DNA from: Nocardia macrotermitis
GTDB lineage: Bacteria; Actinomycetota; Actinomycetes; Mycobacteriales; Mycobacteriaceae
Reading direction: 5' to 3'
Assembly (NCBI RefSeq): GCF_009604405.1
Contig: NZ_WEGK01000004.1
Location: 310,001-374,000, forward strand
DNA: 64,000 bases
The notes below the pieces were generated by a model. That model searched no databases and had not been told where the DNA came from. It was given only the letters and a program-made list of their open reading frames with translations. Shown here in pieces: positions 43,047 through 52,133 of the stretch; the stretch's first letter is position 1; every line of letters starts with the position of its first letter. Both the position numbers and the translations under genes were made by a program.

Positions 43047-43904
43047 TCAGGCTTCCAGGCCGACGCTGAAAGTCGCCGGATCCGGACCGAGTCGGCTGCC
43101 GATGTCCAGGGCCGAAACGAGTTGCATCTGATCGGAATTCAGCTCGAAGGAGAACACGTCGAAGTTCTCCGCGATCCGGGACGGCGTCACCGACTTGGGA
43201 ATCACCACATTGCCCAGTTGCAGATGCCAGCGGATGATGACCTGTGCGGGAGTGCGGCCGAGTTCGGTGGCGATCGCGGCGATCGTCGGATCCTTCAGTT
43301 CCGAACCCTGCCCGAGCGGGGCCCACGCCTCGGTCGCGATGCCGTGTTCGGCGTGGAAAGCGCGCAGTTCCGGCTGCGCGAGACTGGGATGCAGCTCGAC
43401 CTGATTCAGCACCGGCGTCTCACCCGTCTCGGCGATCAGCCGCTCCAGATGTTCGCGGGTGAAGTTGGACACACCGATCGAGCCGACCCGGCCCTGCGCC
43501 TTGATCTCCCGCATCGCCCGGAAGGTGTCCACGTACCGATCGGCCGCGGCCACCGGCCAGTGGATGAGGTACAGATCCAGATAATCCATGCCCAGCTCGG
43601 CCATCGTGGTGTCGAAGGCGCGCAGCGTGGAGTCGTAGCCCTGCTCGGAATTCCACAGCTTGCTGGTGAGGTAGACCTCGTCGCGGTCCAGGCCGGATTT
43701 GCGCACCGCCTCGCCCACTCCGGCCTCGTTTGCGTACACGGCGGCGGTGTCGATGCTGCGGTATCCGGCCTCGAGAGCCGTGCTGACCGCCGCGGACGCC
43801 TCGTCCGAGGGAACCTGGAAAACGCCGAAGCCGAGCCTCGGTATCACGGACCCGTCGTTCAGGACGATCGAGGGGACGGCGCTGGCCTCGCTGCGATAGG
43901 TCAC
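43047..43904 (-). CDS. Aldo/keto reductase
   Basis: A 285-residue NADPH-dependent reductase with a TIM-barrel fold. The catalytic tetrad can be read: Asp in YRSIDTAAVYANE, Tyr in the same motif, Lys in VYLTSKLWN and His in YLIHWPV. The C-terminal NADPH site is in VIPKSVTPSRIAENFDVF. Members resemble mycobacterial Rv2971-type enzymes that reduce dicarbonyls such as methylglyoxal. GTG 43904 lies 6 bases after a -10 box of a good promoter, so the message is leaderless. It is downstream of, and on the same strand as, accD3, but has its own promoter. Confidence 0.9.
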   Translation of the reverse strand: MTYRSEASAVPSIVLNDGSVIPRLGFGVFQVPSDEASAAVSTALEAGYRSIDTAAVYANEAGVGEAVRKSGLDRDEVYLTSKLWNSEQGYDSTLRAFDTTMAELGMDYLDLYLIHWPVAAADRYVDTFRAMREIKAQGRVGSIGVSNFTREHLERLIAETGETPVLNQVELHPSLAQPELRAFHAEHGIATEAWAPLGQGSELKDPTIAAIATELGRTPAQVIIRWHLQLGNVVIPKSVTPSRIAENFDVFSFELNSDQMQLVSALDIGSRLGPDPATFSVGLEA

Positions 43905-43910
43905 AATTCG

Positions 43911-43939
43911 ACCGTAGAAGCGGTTCGTCCAGCCGTCAA
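43911..43939 (-). promoter_or_regulatory. Promoter of the leaderless aldo/keto reductase mRNA
   Basis: On the minus strand, TTGACG (43939-43934) and TACGGT (43916-43911) are separated by exactly 17 bases. The -10 ends 6 bases before the GTG start, so transcription should begin at or next to the start codon. Confidence 0.7.
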
Positions 43940-43960
43940 CGAGCACCCGGAGCGTGTCAC

Positions 43961-45598
43961 TCAGCGCAGGCCCAGGCGGCGGTACCGACGTTGCCGGGCG
44001 AGGACGAGTTCGTCCGGGGAGCGGTCGCCCAGCCCGGCCAGTTCGGTGGCGATCGCGCGCACCATGCGGCGGGCGAATTCGATCGGTTCGTCCGCGGCGT
44101 CCGGACGTTCGGGCACGAGGCGATCCACCACGCCGTCGGCCAGCAGTTCGGCCGCGCGGATGCGTTGCGCGGCGGCGAGGGCGGGCGCGTGCTCGGTATC
44201 GCGAAAGACTATGGCGCTGGCCCCTTCCGGCGGCAGCGGCGCGAGCCAGGCGTGCGTCGCGGCCAGCACCCGATCGGCCGGGAGCAGCGCCAGCGCGCCA
44301 CCACCGCTGCCCTGCCCCAGCAGTACCGAGACGGTCGGCGTCTCGAGGGTGATGAGATCGGCCAGGCAGCGGGCGATTTCGGGCGCGAGCCCGCGTTCCT
44401 CGGCCTCGCGCGAGAGGGCCGCACCGGCGGTATCGATCACCAGCACCAGCGGCAACCGTAGTTCGGCGGCCAGCTGCATACTGCGGCGCGCCTCCCGTAA
44501 TGCGGCCGGGCCCATGGTGTTCTCGCCGGTCTGCCCCGCGCGATCGTGCCCGAACAGCACACACGGTTGTCCACGCAGCCGGGCCAGGGCCAGTACGACG
44601 GTCCGGTCCGACTCGCCTTGTCCGGTGCCGCTCAACGGAACTCGGTCCGTCACATGACGCAGCAGCTCGCGAATCCCCGGCCGATCCGGGCGGCGGGAGA
44701 TCAGGACCGAATCCCAGGCACTCGCCTTTGCATCCGAATCAGACTGTCCGGCAACCCGATCCACCGGCGGCAGGTCCGCAGACCAATCCGACCGACGCGG
44801 AGCCCTATCCTCAACTCGCCGGTCTACACCAGAATCATATTGTCCCACAGAGTTTTCCGAACGACCCGATCCGGCAGGTTCGGCAACTTCGACCCGCCCG
44901 GACGGATCCGTATCCGAAATCGACTGCACCGGAACACTGTTCACAACATTCAACACCCGATGCACGATCCGCCGGAACACCCTCACCGGCACCACACCGT
45001 CGATAACCCCACTGCGATAAAGATTCTCGGCCGTCTGCACACCTTCGGGAAACGGCCGCCCGTACAGCGCCCGATACACCCGCGGCCCCAGGAATCCGAT
45101 CAACGCACCCGGTTCAGCAAAAGTCATGTGCCCCAACGAACCCCACGACGCGAACACCCCGCCCATGGTGGGATCCCGCAGATACACCAGATACGGAAAT
45201 CCGGCCGCCTTGTGCATCGTGACGGCCCCGGCGATCTTGACCATCTGCACGAAAGCCACCGTGCCCTCCTGCATCCGGGTCCCACCCGAGGTCGGCGAGG
45301 CCACCAGCGGCAACCCGAGTTCGGTCGCCCGCTCCACCGCCAGCACGATCCGTTCCGCCGCCGCCACCCCGATCGATCCCGCGAGAAACCCGAATTCACA
45401 AGCGATCACGGCCACCCGCCGCCCCCGCAACCGCCCCTCCCCGGTCACCACCGACTCGTCCACCCCCGACCGCCCCGCGGCCACCCGCAACTCCTCGCGA
45501 TACTCCGGCCCCGCCGCAACCTCGACCGGCATCCGATCCCAACTCACGAACGAACCCGGATCAACCAACTCCCCCAACAGTTCTCGCGCAGAAGTCAC
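43961..45598 (-). CDS. accD3: Acyl-CoA carboxylase carboxyltransferase, AccD3-like
   Basis: A 545-residue protein with two crotonase-like carboxyltransferase halves. The first has PLVASPTSGGTRMQEGTVAFVQM and WGSLGHMTFAEPGALIGFLGPRVY; the second has LPLVLVIDTAGAALSREAEERG and LLGQGSGGGALALLPADRVL. It follows M. tuberculosis AccD3 closely in both halves. The linker between them, about residues 225-305, is some 50 residues longer and Ser/Asp/Arg-rich. No biotin carboxylase gene is adjacent. GTG 45598 matches the AccD3 N-terminal length; GTG 45616 lies inside the upstream repeat element and is less likely. The repeat element occupies the position of its promoter. Confidence 0.85.
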   Translation of the reverse strand: MTSARELLGELVDPGSFVSWDRMPVEVAAGPEYREELRVAAGRSGVDESVVTGEGRLRGRRVAVIACEFGFLAGSIGVAAAERIVLAVERATELGLPLVASPTSGGTRMQEGTVAFVQMVKIAGAVTMHKAAGFPYLVYLRDPTMGGVFASWGSLGHMTFAEPGALIGFLGPRVYRALYGRPFPEGVQTAENLYRSGVIDGVVPVRVFRRIVHRVLNVVNSVPVQSISDTDPSGRVEVAEPAGSGRSENSVGQYDSGVDRRVEDRAPRRSDWSADLPPVDRVAGQSDSDAKASAWDSVLISRRPDRPGIRELLRHVTDRVPLSGTGQGESDRTVVLALARLRGQPCVLFGHDRAGQTGENTMGPAALREARRSMQLAAELRLPLVLVIDTAGAALSREAEERGLAPEIARCLADLITLETPTVSVLLGQGSGGGALALLPADRVLAATHAWLAPLPPEGASAIVFRDTEHAPALAAAQRIRAAELLADGVVDRLVPERPDAADEPIEFARRMVRAIATELAGLGDRSPDELVLARQRRYRRLGLR

Positions 45599-45607
45599 TG
45601 TATTTTC

Positions 45608-45890
45608 TGCCTCCACTCCGCTGTATTTTTGGCCTCCGCTTCGCTCCGGCGGGGTCGGGGCCCGGCGAAGGCTCGATTCTTCCCTCCTCCGCTCCTCCGC
45701 TGTGTCTTCTGCCTCCGCTCCGCTCCGGCGGGGTCGGGGCCCGGCGAAGGCTCGATTCTTCCCTCCTCCGCTCCTCCGCTTCGCTCCCCCGCTCCGTCAG
45801 TCCAGAATCGAGCCGGGCCCCGACCCTTGCAGTCGGCGTTATCCGGAGCTGGCGGAACTGGCTGACCTCGGGGTCGGCGTTATCGATGGC
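45608..45890. repeat. Complex intergenic repeat, copy A
   Basis: Two 79-bp monomers begin GCCTCCGC at 45632 and 45711, preceded by a partial unit at 45609. Each monomer carries GGTCGGGGCCCGGC, then GGCTCGATTCT and a CTCC-rich tract. A closing arm at 45802-45829 reads AGAATCGAGCC followed by GGGCCCCGACCC, the inverse of the monomer core, so a long stem with a six-base bulge can form. A conserved flank TTGCAGTCGGCGTTATCCGG follows. A nearly identical copy lies at 57.35-57.71 kb. No protein is encoded. Confidence 0.85.
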
Positions 45891-46228
45891 TGACGGAACC
45901 GGGTGACCTGATCGAGCTGTCGCGTTGAAGTCAGGTTGTCGCGTTAAGCATATGTTCGCGGAGGTGTGAGCAACCCGCTACACGGCGTTCGCGACGCCGC
46001 GAGCTAATGGAACGCACCGATGCCACGATCGCACCACCCACCGAGACACGAACGGCCGCACCCTCGCCCGGGATACGCGACGTATCCGATCCGCCCACCC
46101 ACTCGGATCGAACCGTGCGCAACCTCGGCAAGGGTGCGACCGATAGAGCACCCCGTGACGCCGGAACACGCCGCGGAGTACCGACAGCACTCCACCCGGC
46201 AGGGCTGACCGGCCCCGCCCCGACGTGC
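45891..46228. other. Gene-free interval downstream of the conservon operon
   Basis: About 340 bases with no credible gene. A near-duplicate of 13 bases, TGTCGCGTTGAAG at 45918 and TGTCGCGTTAAG at 45937, is spaced 19 bases apart and may be a small operator or chance. No terminator hairpin was clearly identified after the GTPase gene. Confidence 0.55.
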
Positions 46229-46831
46229 TCAGTAACCCTGCACGACCTTGCGCAGCGCGTACTCGGTGACCGAGACCAGCGCCTGCTTCACCGGCTCCCG
46301 CCGGCGCGCGTCGATCGACATGATCGGCACGTCCGCCGGGACGGCCAGCGCCTGCCGGATGTCCTCGGTCGGATACCTGGGCGCATCGTCGAACTCGTTG
46401 ATGGCCACCAGGAACGGCAGGCTGCGCGCCTCGAAATAATCGACGGCGGCGAAGCTGTCCTCCAGCCGGCGGGTGTCGACCAACACCACGGCGCCGATGG
46501 CGCCGCGGATCAGGTCGTCCCACATGAACCAGAAGCGGTACTGGCCCGGAGTACCGAACAGGTAGAGCACCAGGTCGTCGGCGAGGCTGATCCTGCCGAA
46601 GTCCATGGCCACCGTGGTGGTGTTCTTGGTCGGCACGGCGGCCAGGCTGTCGACCCCGACACTGGCATTGGTCACCAATGCCTCGGTGCGCAACGGAACG
46701 ATCTCCGAAACCGCACCGACCAGGGTCGTCTTGCCCACACCGAAACCGCCCGCGACCACGATCTTCGCCGAGGTAGGTTTGCTGGTGCGGGTATCGACCT
46801 GGGCCGTCGAATCAAATACGCCGGAGTCCAC
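46229..46831 (-). CDS. Conservon small GTPase (CvnD / Rv3362c-like)
   Basis: A 200-residue Ras-like ATP/GTP-binding protein of the MglA-related group. The P-loop is AGGFGVGKTTLVGAVSEI, switch region T in TTTVAMDFGRI, the G3-like motif is FGTPGQYRFWFMWDDL, and a modified G4 is AINEFDD. It is the fourth gene of a conservon (sensor kinase, Roadblock, DUF742, GTPase), a set found across actinobacteria that probably works like MglA/MglB in membrane-linked signalling. The GTG start lies 20 bases inside the DUF742 gene, showing tight coupling. Confidence 0.9.
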   Translation of the reverse strand: MDSGVFDSTAQVDTRTSKPTSAKIVVAGGFGVGKTTLVGAVSEIVPLRTEALVTNASVGVDSLAAVPTKNTTTVAMDFGRISLADDLVLYLFGTPGQYRFWFMWDDLIRGAIGAVVLVDTRRLEDSFAAVDYFEARSLPFLVAINEFDDAPRYPTEDIRQALAVPADVPIMSIDARRREPVKQALVSVTEYALRKVVQGY

Positions 46832-47186
46832 TAAGAACCCTTTCGATCAGCTCGCGACGTTCATCGTCGCTGGAGTCGTCCTTCAATGTCGCCGAGACTC
46901 GTACATGTCCGGCCTCGATGAGATCGGCAACGAGAACACGTGCCACCCCGATCGGGATACCCAGCCGGGCAGCCAATTCGGCAACCGATGGCGACTCCCT
47001 GCACAACTCCACGATTGACGTCTCGATATTGGTGAGTTCGAACTGCCGCTCGAAGGCGACCGCTTGCGCTGCGACGAGGGCCTCCAACGCCAACTCGACC
47101 GTCGGCCGCGTGCGGCCGGCGGTCAGTGAGTACGGGCGTACGAGGCTCGGCTCGGCGCTCCCCACGCGCTGGTTGTCTATGTCCAT
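46812..47186 (-). CDS. DUF742 conservon protein (CvnC-like)
   Basis: A 124-residue DUF742 protein. It begins with a short polar N-terminus and SLVRPYSLTAGRTRP, a signature of this family, and has a winged-helix-like C-terminal half (PSVAELAARLGIPIGVARVLVADLIEAGHV, key blocks PSVAELA and ARVLVADL). It may act as a DNA-binding or adaptor protein for the conservon. ATG 47186 is 7 bases after the Roadblock stop, and its end overlaps the GTPase gene by 20 bases. All four genes should be made from one message. Confidence 0.9.
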   Translation of the reverse strand: MDIDNQRVGSAEPSLVRPYSLTAGRTRPTVELALEALVAAQAVAFERQFELTNIETSIVELCRESPSVAELAARLGIPIGVARVLVADLIEAGHVRVSATLKDDSSDDERRELIERVLSGLRRI

Positions 47187-47193
47187 CCCACCA

Positions 47194-47607
47194 TCAGGAA
47201 CCCATCGTGACGCGAGGCGTCGCCTGAACCGTCTGGCCCACCCGCTCGACCAACAGCGCCATCTCGTAGCCGACCTGGCCGATGTCGCACGACGTGTTGG
47301 TCAGCACGGCCAGGTACGACCCGTCGCCGACGGCCATCAGCAATAGGTAGCCGTGTTCCATCTCGACCACCGACTGCAGAACTGTGCCGCCCTCGAACAG
47401 GTTCGACACACCGACCGAGAGGCTGGCCAGCCCCGCGGTCACCGCGGATAGCTGCTCGGCACGGTCGACGGGCAACTGGGCGCTCGCGGCCATCAACAGA
47501 CCGTCCGCCGAAACCAGCACGGCATGAGCGACGCCAGGAACCTCGTTGGCGAAGTTCGAAACCAGCCAGTCCAGCTGACGGTTCGTACCACCTAGATCGG
47601 GGTTCAT
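47194..47607 (-). CDS. Roadblock/LC7 domain protein (MglB/CvnB-like)
   Basis: A 137-residue protein consisting of one Roadblock/LC7 domain ([52 protein letters not shown]). In MglB-type systems this domain forms a homodimer and acts as GTPase-activating partner for the small GTPase. Here the partner would be the product two genes downstream. Its ATG overlaps the stop of the sensor kinase gene as ATGA. Confidence 0.92.
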   Translation of the reverse strand: MNPDLGGTNRQLDWLVSNFANEVPGVAHAVLVSADGLLMAASAQLPVDRAEQLSAVTAGLASLSVGVSNLFEGGTVLQSVVEMEHGYLLLMAVGDGSYLAVLTNTSCDIGQVGYEMALLVERVGQTVQATPRVTMGS

Positions 47608-50600
47608 CGGTCTCCTTTATCTCCGGTAAGGTTCATTGCCTTCATTGCGCGGCCATCCCGGACGCCCTGCTGGTGACGACTCAGACTTGACCTGATGGAC
47701 TCGGGGTCACGGTTACTCTGTACCCGCTCGGCCTTGCCACCGACACCACCGGGAACGAGCCGGTTACCCGGATCGCGTTGCGGCAGTCCGGATGCGGTGC
47801 GCTTCTCCGAGGGTGCTTCGACCGCCCGGCGGGCGGCCTCCCAGCCCTCGTCGCCCGGCGACTCGAAGGCGGCAGCCACCTCGGACCGATCCGAATTCGG
47901 ATCCGCCAGCCAGGCCGACATCATCTCCGCGAAGATCGGACTGTCCGCCATCGACGACTGGGTGTCCTCGGTGGGCTGCAACCGCGTCTGGAAGAACGCG
48001 GCCGTCTTCTGCGGGTTGGACTTGAAGCTGTGGCGACCGCGTTCGCGGCCCTCGCCCAGGTCCTCCCCCTTGTCTGTGTGCTCGGCCGAACGATCCGCGG
48101 GCGGCAGGCTCAGGCCGGGTGTGGGCAGCGGCCGGGGCGGCAGTTCGGCGCCGGGCTTGCGCCGCGGCAGACCGGTTATACCCGAATCCCGCTGCGAGGG
48201 CTCCTTTTCCGCCGAATCCCGCTGCGGCAGGCCGGGCGCGGCCGGACCGCGCCGGGGCAGACCGTTACCGATCGAATCACGTTGCGGCAGATCACCTGTC
48301 AACGGATCCCGCTTGGGCAGGTCGCCGGACAGGGCGTCCCGCTTGGGCAGCTCGCCGGACAGGGCATCGCGCTTGGGCAGGTCACCGGCGAGCGACTGGG
48401 GCAGATCCCCGGTCAGCGGGTCGCGCTTGGGCAGATCGCCGGTGAGCGGATCCCGCTTCGGCAGGCCGTTACCGTCCCGCAGCGGCAGACCGCTGCCGGT
48501 GTTCCCGCGCTGCGGCAGACCGTTCTCGCGTTGCGGCAGACCACCTTCGCGCGGCGGCAGACCGTTGCCCTCGCGTTCGGGCAGGCCGTTCCCGGCCGGG
48601 CCGCGTTGCGGCAGACCGTCACCCGCGGCATCCCGCTGCGGCAGACCACCCGGGCCACGCTGCGGCAACCCGTTCGCACCCGGCTGACGTCGCGGCAGAC
48701 CGTTGGCGCCGGGCTCCCGCTGCGGCAGACCACCCTCGCGCGGCGGCAACCCACCGGCGGACGAATCACGTTGCGGCAGACCACCATCACGCGGCGGCGG
48801 GGCGTTGTTCGCGGCGTCACGCTGCGGGAGATCACCGGTCAGCGGATCCCGCTTCGGCAGGCCGACACCCGGCGTATCCCGCTGCGGCGCAGCCGAATCC
48901 CGCTGCGGCAGAGCGGAATCGCGCTGGGGCGGACCGTCACTCGCGGCGTCACGCTGCGGCAGGCCACCCGGACCACGCTGCGGCAGCCCGTTCCCGGACG
49001 AATCCCGTTGCGGCAGACCGTTACCCGCGGCATCTCGCTGCGGCAGACCGTCGCCACCGCGCTGCGGCAGACCACCGGGCCCACGCTTGGGCATCCCGTT
49101 GGCGCCGGGCTCACGCTGCGGCAGACCACCGGGTCCGGGCTGGCGGTTCGCAGCCGGACGATCCTGCGGTCCCGGCGGCGGCGTCGGCCCACCCGGCAGA
49201 TCCGGTCCGGCCGGACCACCGCGACGCGGCAGCCCACCGGCGCCCGGCCCGCGCGGCGGCAGCGCACCCGGCCCGCCCTGCGGCGGCACGCCACCCGGAC
49301 CGGCCGGTGCGCCGTTCCCGCCACGCTGACGCTGCGGCAACCCGCCGGGACGCGGCTGACCCGCGGCCCCCGGCTGTCGCTTGAGCATGTTCGCGGCCAG
49401 GTTGGCCTGCGGTTGTACGAGTCCGCCACCGGTGTTCGGCCGCTGCGACAGATTCGCGCCGGGCTGCGCGCTCGGCTGCTGCGGACCGTTGGCGCCGGGC
49501 TCACGCTGCGGCAGCCCCGGAGCACCCTCGACGGTGGTGCGCCGCACGGTCGGACCATCGGTCCCCGGCTGACGCTGCGGCAGCCCACCCGGTGTCGCAC
49601 TCCCCGGCTGACGCTGCGGCAACCCACCGGGGGTGGCCCCCGGCGTCGCGCTCCCCGGCTGACGTTGCGGGAGTCCGATACTCGGCGCGACCGCCGTCGC
49701 GGCGGGCGGCGTCGCCCCGATGACGCCCTCCGCCGAGATACCGTCCTCGGCATCCTCGGCGTCGGCCGAAACCGCCCCGGGCACACCGGGATCCACAGTA
49801 ACCATCATGTTGCCGCTCGGCGTGCGGGTGACCGCGCGCGTCTGCATGGTGGCCGGGTTCGGCTGCACCGGAATCGGCTGCGACGGAGTCGCGACCTGCG
49901 GTGAAGCCTGCGTCGGCACCGAGATCGTGCCACCCACCGGCGCGACGATGATCGGCTTGGGCAGATGCACCGTGACGGTGACGCCCGGATCCCGCGCGGT
50001 GTCGAACGTCGGCCGCAGCCGCACGGTCAGTCCGTGCCGCTCGGCGAGCCGGCCGACCACGAACAGACCCATGTGCCGCGCGGTGTCCGGCCCGACCTCG
50101 GCGACGGTCTCCAACCGGCGGTTGATGTCGGCCATCTCGGCGGGGGGCATACCGATACCGCGGTCGGCGACCTCGACCAGCAGCCCCTGATCGTGCGCCT
50201 GCGCGAAGGTGAACTTGACGTCGGTCTCCGGCGGCGAGGCGCGCAGCGCGTTGTCCAGCAGCTCGGCGAACAGGTGCGCGAGGTCGGAGGCGGCCGGTTC
50301 GGTGATGGCGCCGCGCGGGGTGGCGCCCAGCTTCACGCGCTCGTAGTCCTCGACCTCGGAGATGGCCGCACGCAGCACGTCGGCGATCTCGACCGGCGCG
50401 GACTTACCGCGACGCTGCCGGGTACCGGCCAGAATCAGCAGGTTGTCGCCGTTGCGTCGCATACGGGCGGCGAGGTGGTCCAGCCGGAACAGGTTCTCCA
50501 GCAGGCGCGGGTCCTTCTCGTCGTACTCCATCGCCTCGATGAGCGAGAGCTGATGGTCGACAAGGGATTTCGAGCGTCGGGCCAGGGTCTCGAACATGTC

Positions 50601-51821
50601 GTTGACCTGGGTACGCATGGACGCCTGATCCGCCGCCAGGCGCAACGCCTGACCGTGGATGTCGTCGACGGCGCGGGCGAGCTGACCGACCTCTTCATCG
50701 GTGTGCACCGGCATCGGTTCGAGCGGGACGTCCTCGGGTGACGCGCCGTCACGCAGCCGGGAGACCTCGTGACCGAGGTCGTGCTCGGCCACGCGCAGCG
50801 CGGCCAGACGCAGCTTGCGCAGCGGCACGATCATCGACCGCGCGATCAGCACCGCGAGCAGCAAGGCCGCCATGATCGTCAGGATGACGATGACCGCGTA
50901 CCGGATCGCGCCGATGCGGGCGTCGTCGGCCAGCTGGTTCACGCGCTGGGTGATGTCGCCGGTCGAGCTGTCGACGATGCGCTGGTAGTAGGTCAGGCTG
51001 TCCTGGAGGGACTGTTTGAGGTCCGCCACCGGGATCTGTCCGGCCGCGGCGGCCGGGCCGTTGGCCAGTTCGATGCGCTTGTTGACCAGTTTGGTCAGCG
51101 CGTCGATCGTCTTGTCGCCGTCCGGGAAGCGGTGCGCCAGCGTCGAGAGCATCTGCCGCTCGGTGTTCGCGGCGATCTGGAAGTCGCGCAGCGCGTTCTT
51201 GGAGTCGCCGCGCAGCGCCTCGGAGATGGCCGCGACCTCGGAGACCTCGACCGCACGCGTGTTCAGGGTGTCGACCAAGCGCAGTTTGGCCTGCTCGACC
51301 TGCGGGTCGGAGACCGTCGAGGTGATCTGCTCGGTGGTCCGGACGCTGTTCTGCCGGATGCTCTCCTCGTGGTTGACCGCGTCGGGCACCGAGGGCGAGG
51401 GCGTGTGGCCGTTCTTCCGGACTTCCTGCGCACCCGCGATCATCTGGTCGAGCGCGGCCCGCCCACCGGGCACGCCGTCCAGGCGCGGTGCGTTCTTCTG
51501 GGCCGAGGCGATGGCGTTGTCCAACGCGGTCAGATCGGCGTCCTGGACCAGCGACTGGCCCGGACCGATCTGCGCCATCTGCTCACTGGCCACCGTGGCT
51601 TCCGCGCCACTGAGGCCGGTCACCGCCGGGATCGCCCCGACGTGGGTCACCGCGGAATCCTGCCGGCTCGAGTCGCCGAACTGCGCCGCGATCCTGGACG
51701 CGCCGAGCACCACCGCAACGAGAAGGGGGACGGCGAGGACCGCCGTAACCTTCCAACGCAGGTCCCAGTTGCTAAGCGCCCAACGCTTGTTGCCGGACCT
51801 AGCGGCCTCGCGCATCTTCAC
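47604..51821 (-). CDS. Conservon sensor histidine kinase with giant LPQR repeat tail (CvnA/Rv3365c-like)
   Basis: A 1405-residue sensor protein. A membrane helix at about 27-47 precedes a nitrate/nitrite-sensing-like helical sensor domain (about 50-310), a second membrane helix (about 312-336) and HAMP. The kinase region has [18 protein letters not shown] and an ATPase with LLDNALRAS and VADRGIGMP. From about residue 715 to 1220 the chain is Pro/Gly/Gln/Arg-rich with dozens of LPQR, LPKR or LPRR motifs, then a conserved end with [12 protein letters not shown]. Relatives are near 850-900 residues. Starts: GTG 51821 or ATG 51815; GGAAAG is better spaced from the ATG. Confidence 0.88.
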   Translation of the reverse strand: MKMREAARSGNKRWALSNWDLRWKVTAVLAVPLLVAVVLGASRIAAQFGDSSRQDSAVTHVGAIPAVTGLSGAEATVASEQMAQIGPGQSLVQDADLTALDNAIASAQKNAPRLDGVPGGRAALDQMIAGAQEVRKNGHTPSPSVPDAVNHEESIRQNSVRTTEQITSTVSDPQVEQAKLRLVDTLNTRAVEVSEVAAISEALRGDSKNALRDFQIAANTERQMLSTLAHRFPDGDKTIDALTKLVNKRIELANGPAAAAGQIPVADLKQSLQDSLTYYQRIVDSSTGDITQRVNQLADDARIGAIRYAVIVILTIMAALLLAVLIARSMIVPLRKLRLAALRVAEHDLGHEVSRLRDGASPEDVPLEPMPVHTDEEVGQLARAVDDIHGQALRLAADQASMRTQVNDMFETLARRSKSLVDHQLSLIEAMEYDEKDPRLLENLFRLDHLAARMRRNGDNLLILAGTRQRRGKSAPVEIADVLRAAISEVEDYERVKLGATPRGAITEPAASDLAHLFAELLDNALRASPPETDVKFTFAQAHDQGLLVEVADRGIGMPPAEMADINRRLETVAEVGPDTARHMGLFVVGRLAERHGLTVRLRPTFDTARDPGVTVTVHLPKPIIVAPVGGTISVPTQASPQVATPSQPIPVQPNPATMQTRAVTRTPSGNMMVTVDPGVPGAVSADAEDAEDGISAEGVIGATPPAATAVAPSIGLPQRQPGSATPGATPGGLPQRQPGSATPGGLPQRQPGTDGPTVRRTTVEGAPGLPQREPGANGPQQPSAQPGANLSQRPNTGGGLVQPQANLAANMLKRQPGAAGQPRPGGLPQRQRGGNGAPAGPGGVPPQGGPGALPPRGPGAGGLPRRGGPAGPDLPGGPTPPPGPQDRPAANRQPGPGGLPQREPGANGMPKRGPGGLPQRGGDGLPQRDAAGNGLPQRDSSGNGLPQRGPGGLPQRDAASDGPPQRDSALPQRDSAAPQRDTPGVGLPKRDPLTGDLPQRDAANNAPPPRDGGLPQRDSSAGGLPPREGGLPQREPGANGLPRRQPGANGLPQRGPGGLPQRDAAGDGLPQRGPAGNGLPEREGNGLPPREGGLPQRENGLPQRGNTGSGLPLRDGNGLPKRDPLTGDLPKRDPLTGDLPQSLAGDLPKRDALSGELPKRDALSGDLPKRDPLTGDLPQRDSIGNGLPRRGPAAPGLPQRDSAEKEPSQRDSGITGLPRRKPGAELPPRPLPTPGLSLPPADRSAEHTDKGEDLGEGRERGRHSFKSNPQKTAAFFQTRLQPTEDTQSSMADSPIFAEMMSAWLADPNSDRSEVAAAFESPGDEGWEAARRAVEAPSEKRTASGLPQRDPGNRLVPGGVGGKAERVQSNRDPESIRSSLSRHQQGVRDGRAMKAMNLTGDKGDR
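48120..49680 (-). repeat. Coding LPQR-type repeat region
   Basis: About 1.5 kb within the sensor kinase gene encodes roughly 40 or more short repeats of form G-L-P-Q/K/R-R followed by a variable 3-8 residues (DAAGNG, DPLTGD, EPGANG). Related units are clustered, for example several consecutive [10 protein letters not shown] blocks at about 48290-48470, which points to repeated slippage or unequal crossover. Confidence 0.85.
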
Positions 51822-52043
51822 TCACTTTCCAAACTGGCCCCAGCCATGCGCCATCAGCGAGCCTCCACGATCGCATGGCTGGACTCGATTGGCACAGCGG
51901 GCCGAGATCTGCGGCAGGCCGTGAAATTGCGTCCTTGACGGCCGAAATATGTGACATGCGATTCTAACGGATCAATAACTTCTTGTGTGACCTGTTGCCA
52001 ACCTCCGCGCATTGACCAGCTTGTTCTGGACAAAATCAAAGGT

Positions 52044-52067
52044 CGCGGCGTCCGCCCGGACGCCGCG
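52044..52067. terminator. 11-bp hairpin between the conservon and acyl-CoA synthetase
   Basis: CGCGGCGTCCG at 52044-52054 pairs perfectly with CGGACGCCGCG at 52057-52067 around two bases. On the minus strand it is followed by a T-rich CTTTGATTTTG, so it may stop leftward transcription; on the plus strand it would sit in the 5' leader of the synthetase mRNA. The rest of 51822-52133 shows no gene; a TAGAAT box on the minus strand near 51962 may serve the kinase. Confidence 0.55.
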
Positions 52068-52133
52068 TGAAGTCTGCCACAATCAGGCTGATCTATCGAG
52101 GCGGGCATCGAGGCGAGGCAGGGAGTCACACGG

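Noticed and set aside
45608..45890. Protein-coding reading of the intergenic repeat (Arg/Glu/Gly-rich frames continuing into neighbours)
   Set aside because: Monomer lengths of 77 and 79 bp are not multiples of three and frames change between copies, so the repeat is non-coding.
45918..45948. Near-duplicate TGTCGCGTT motifs 19 bases apart
   Set aside because: Too short and isolated; not present in repeat copy B flank, so probably chance.
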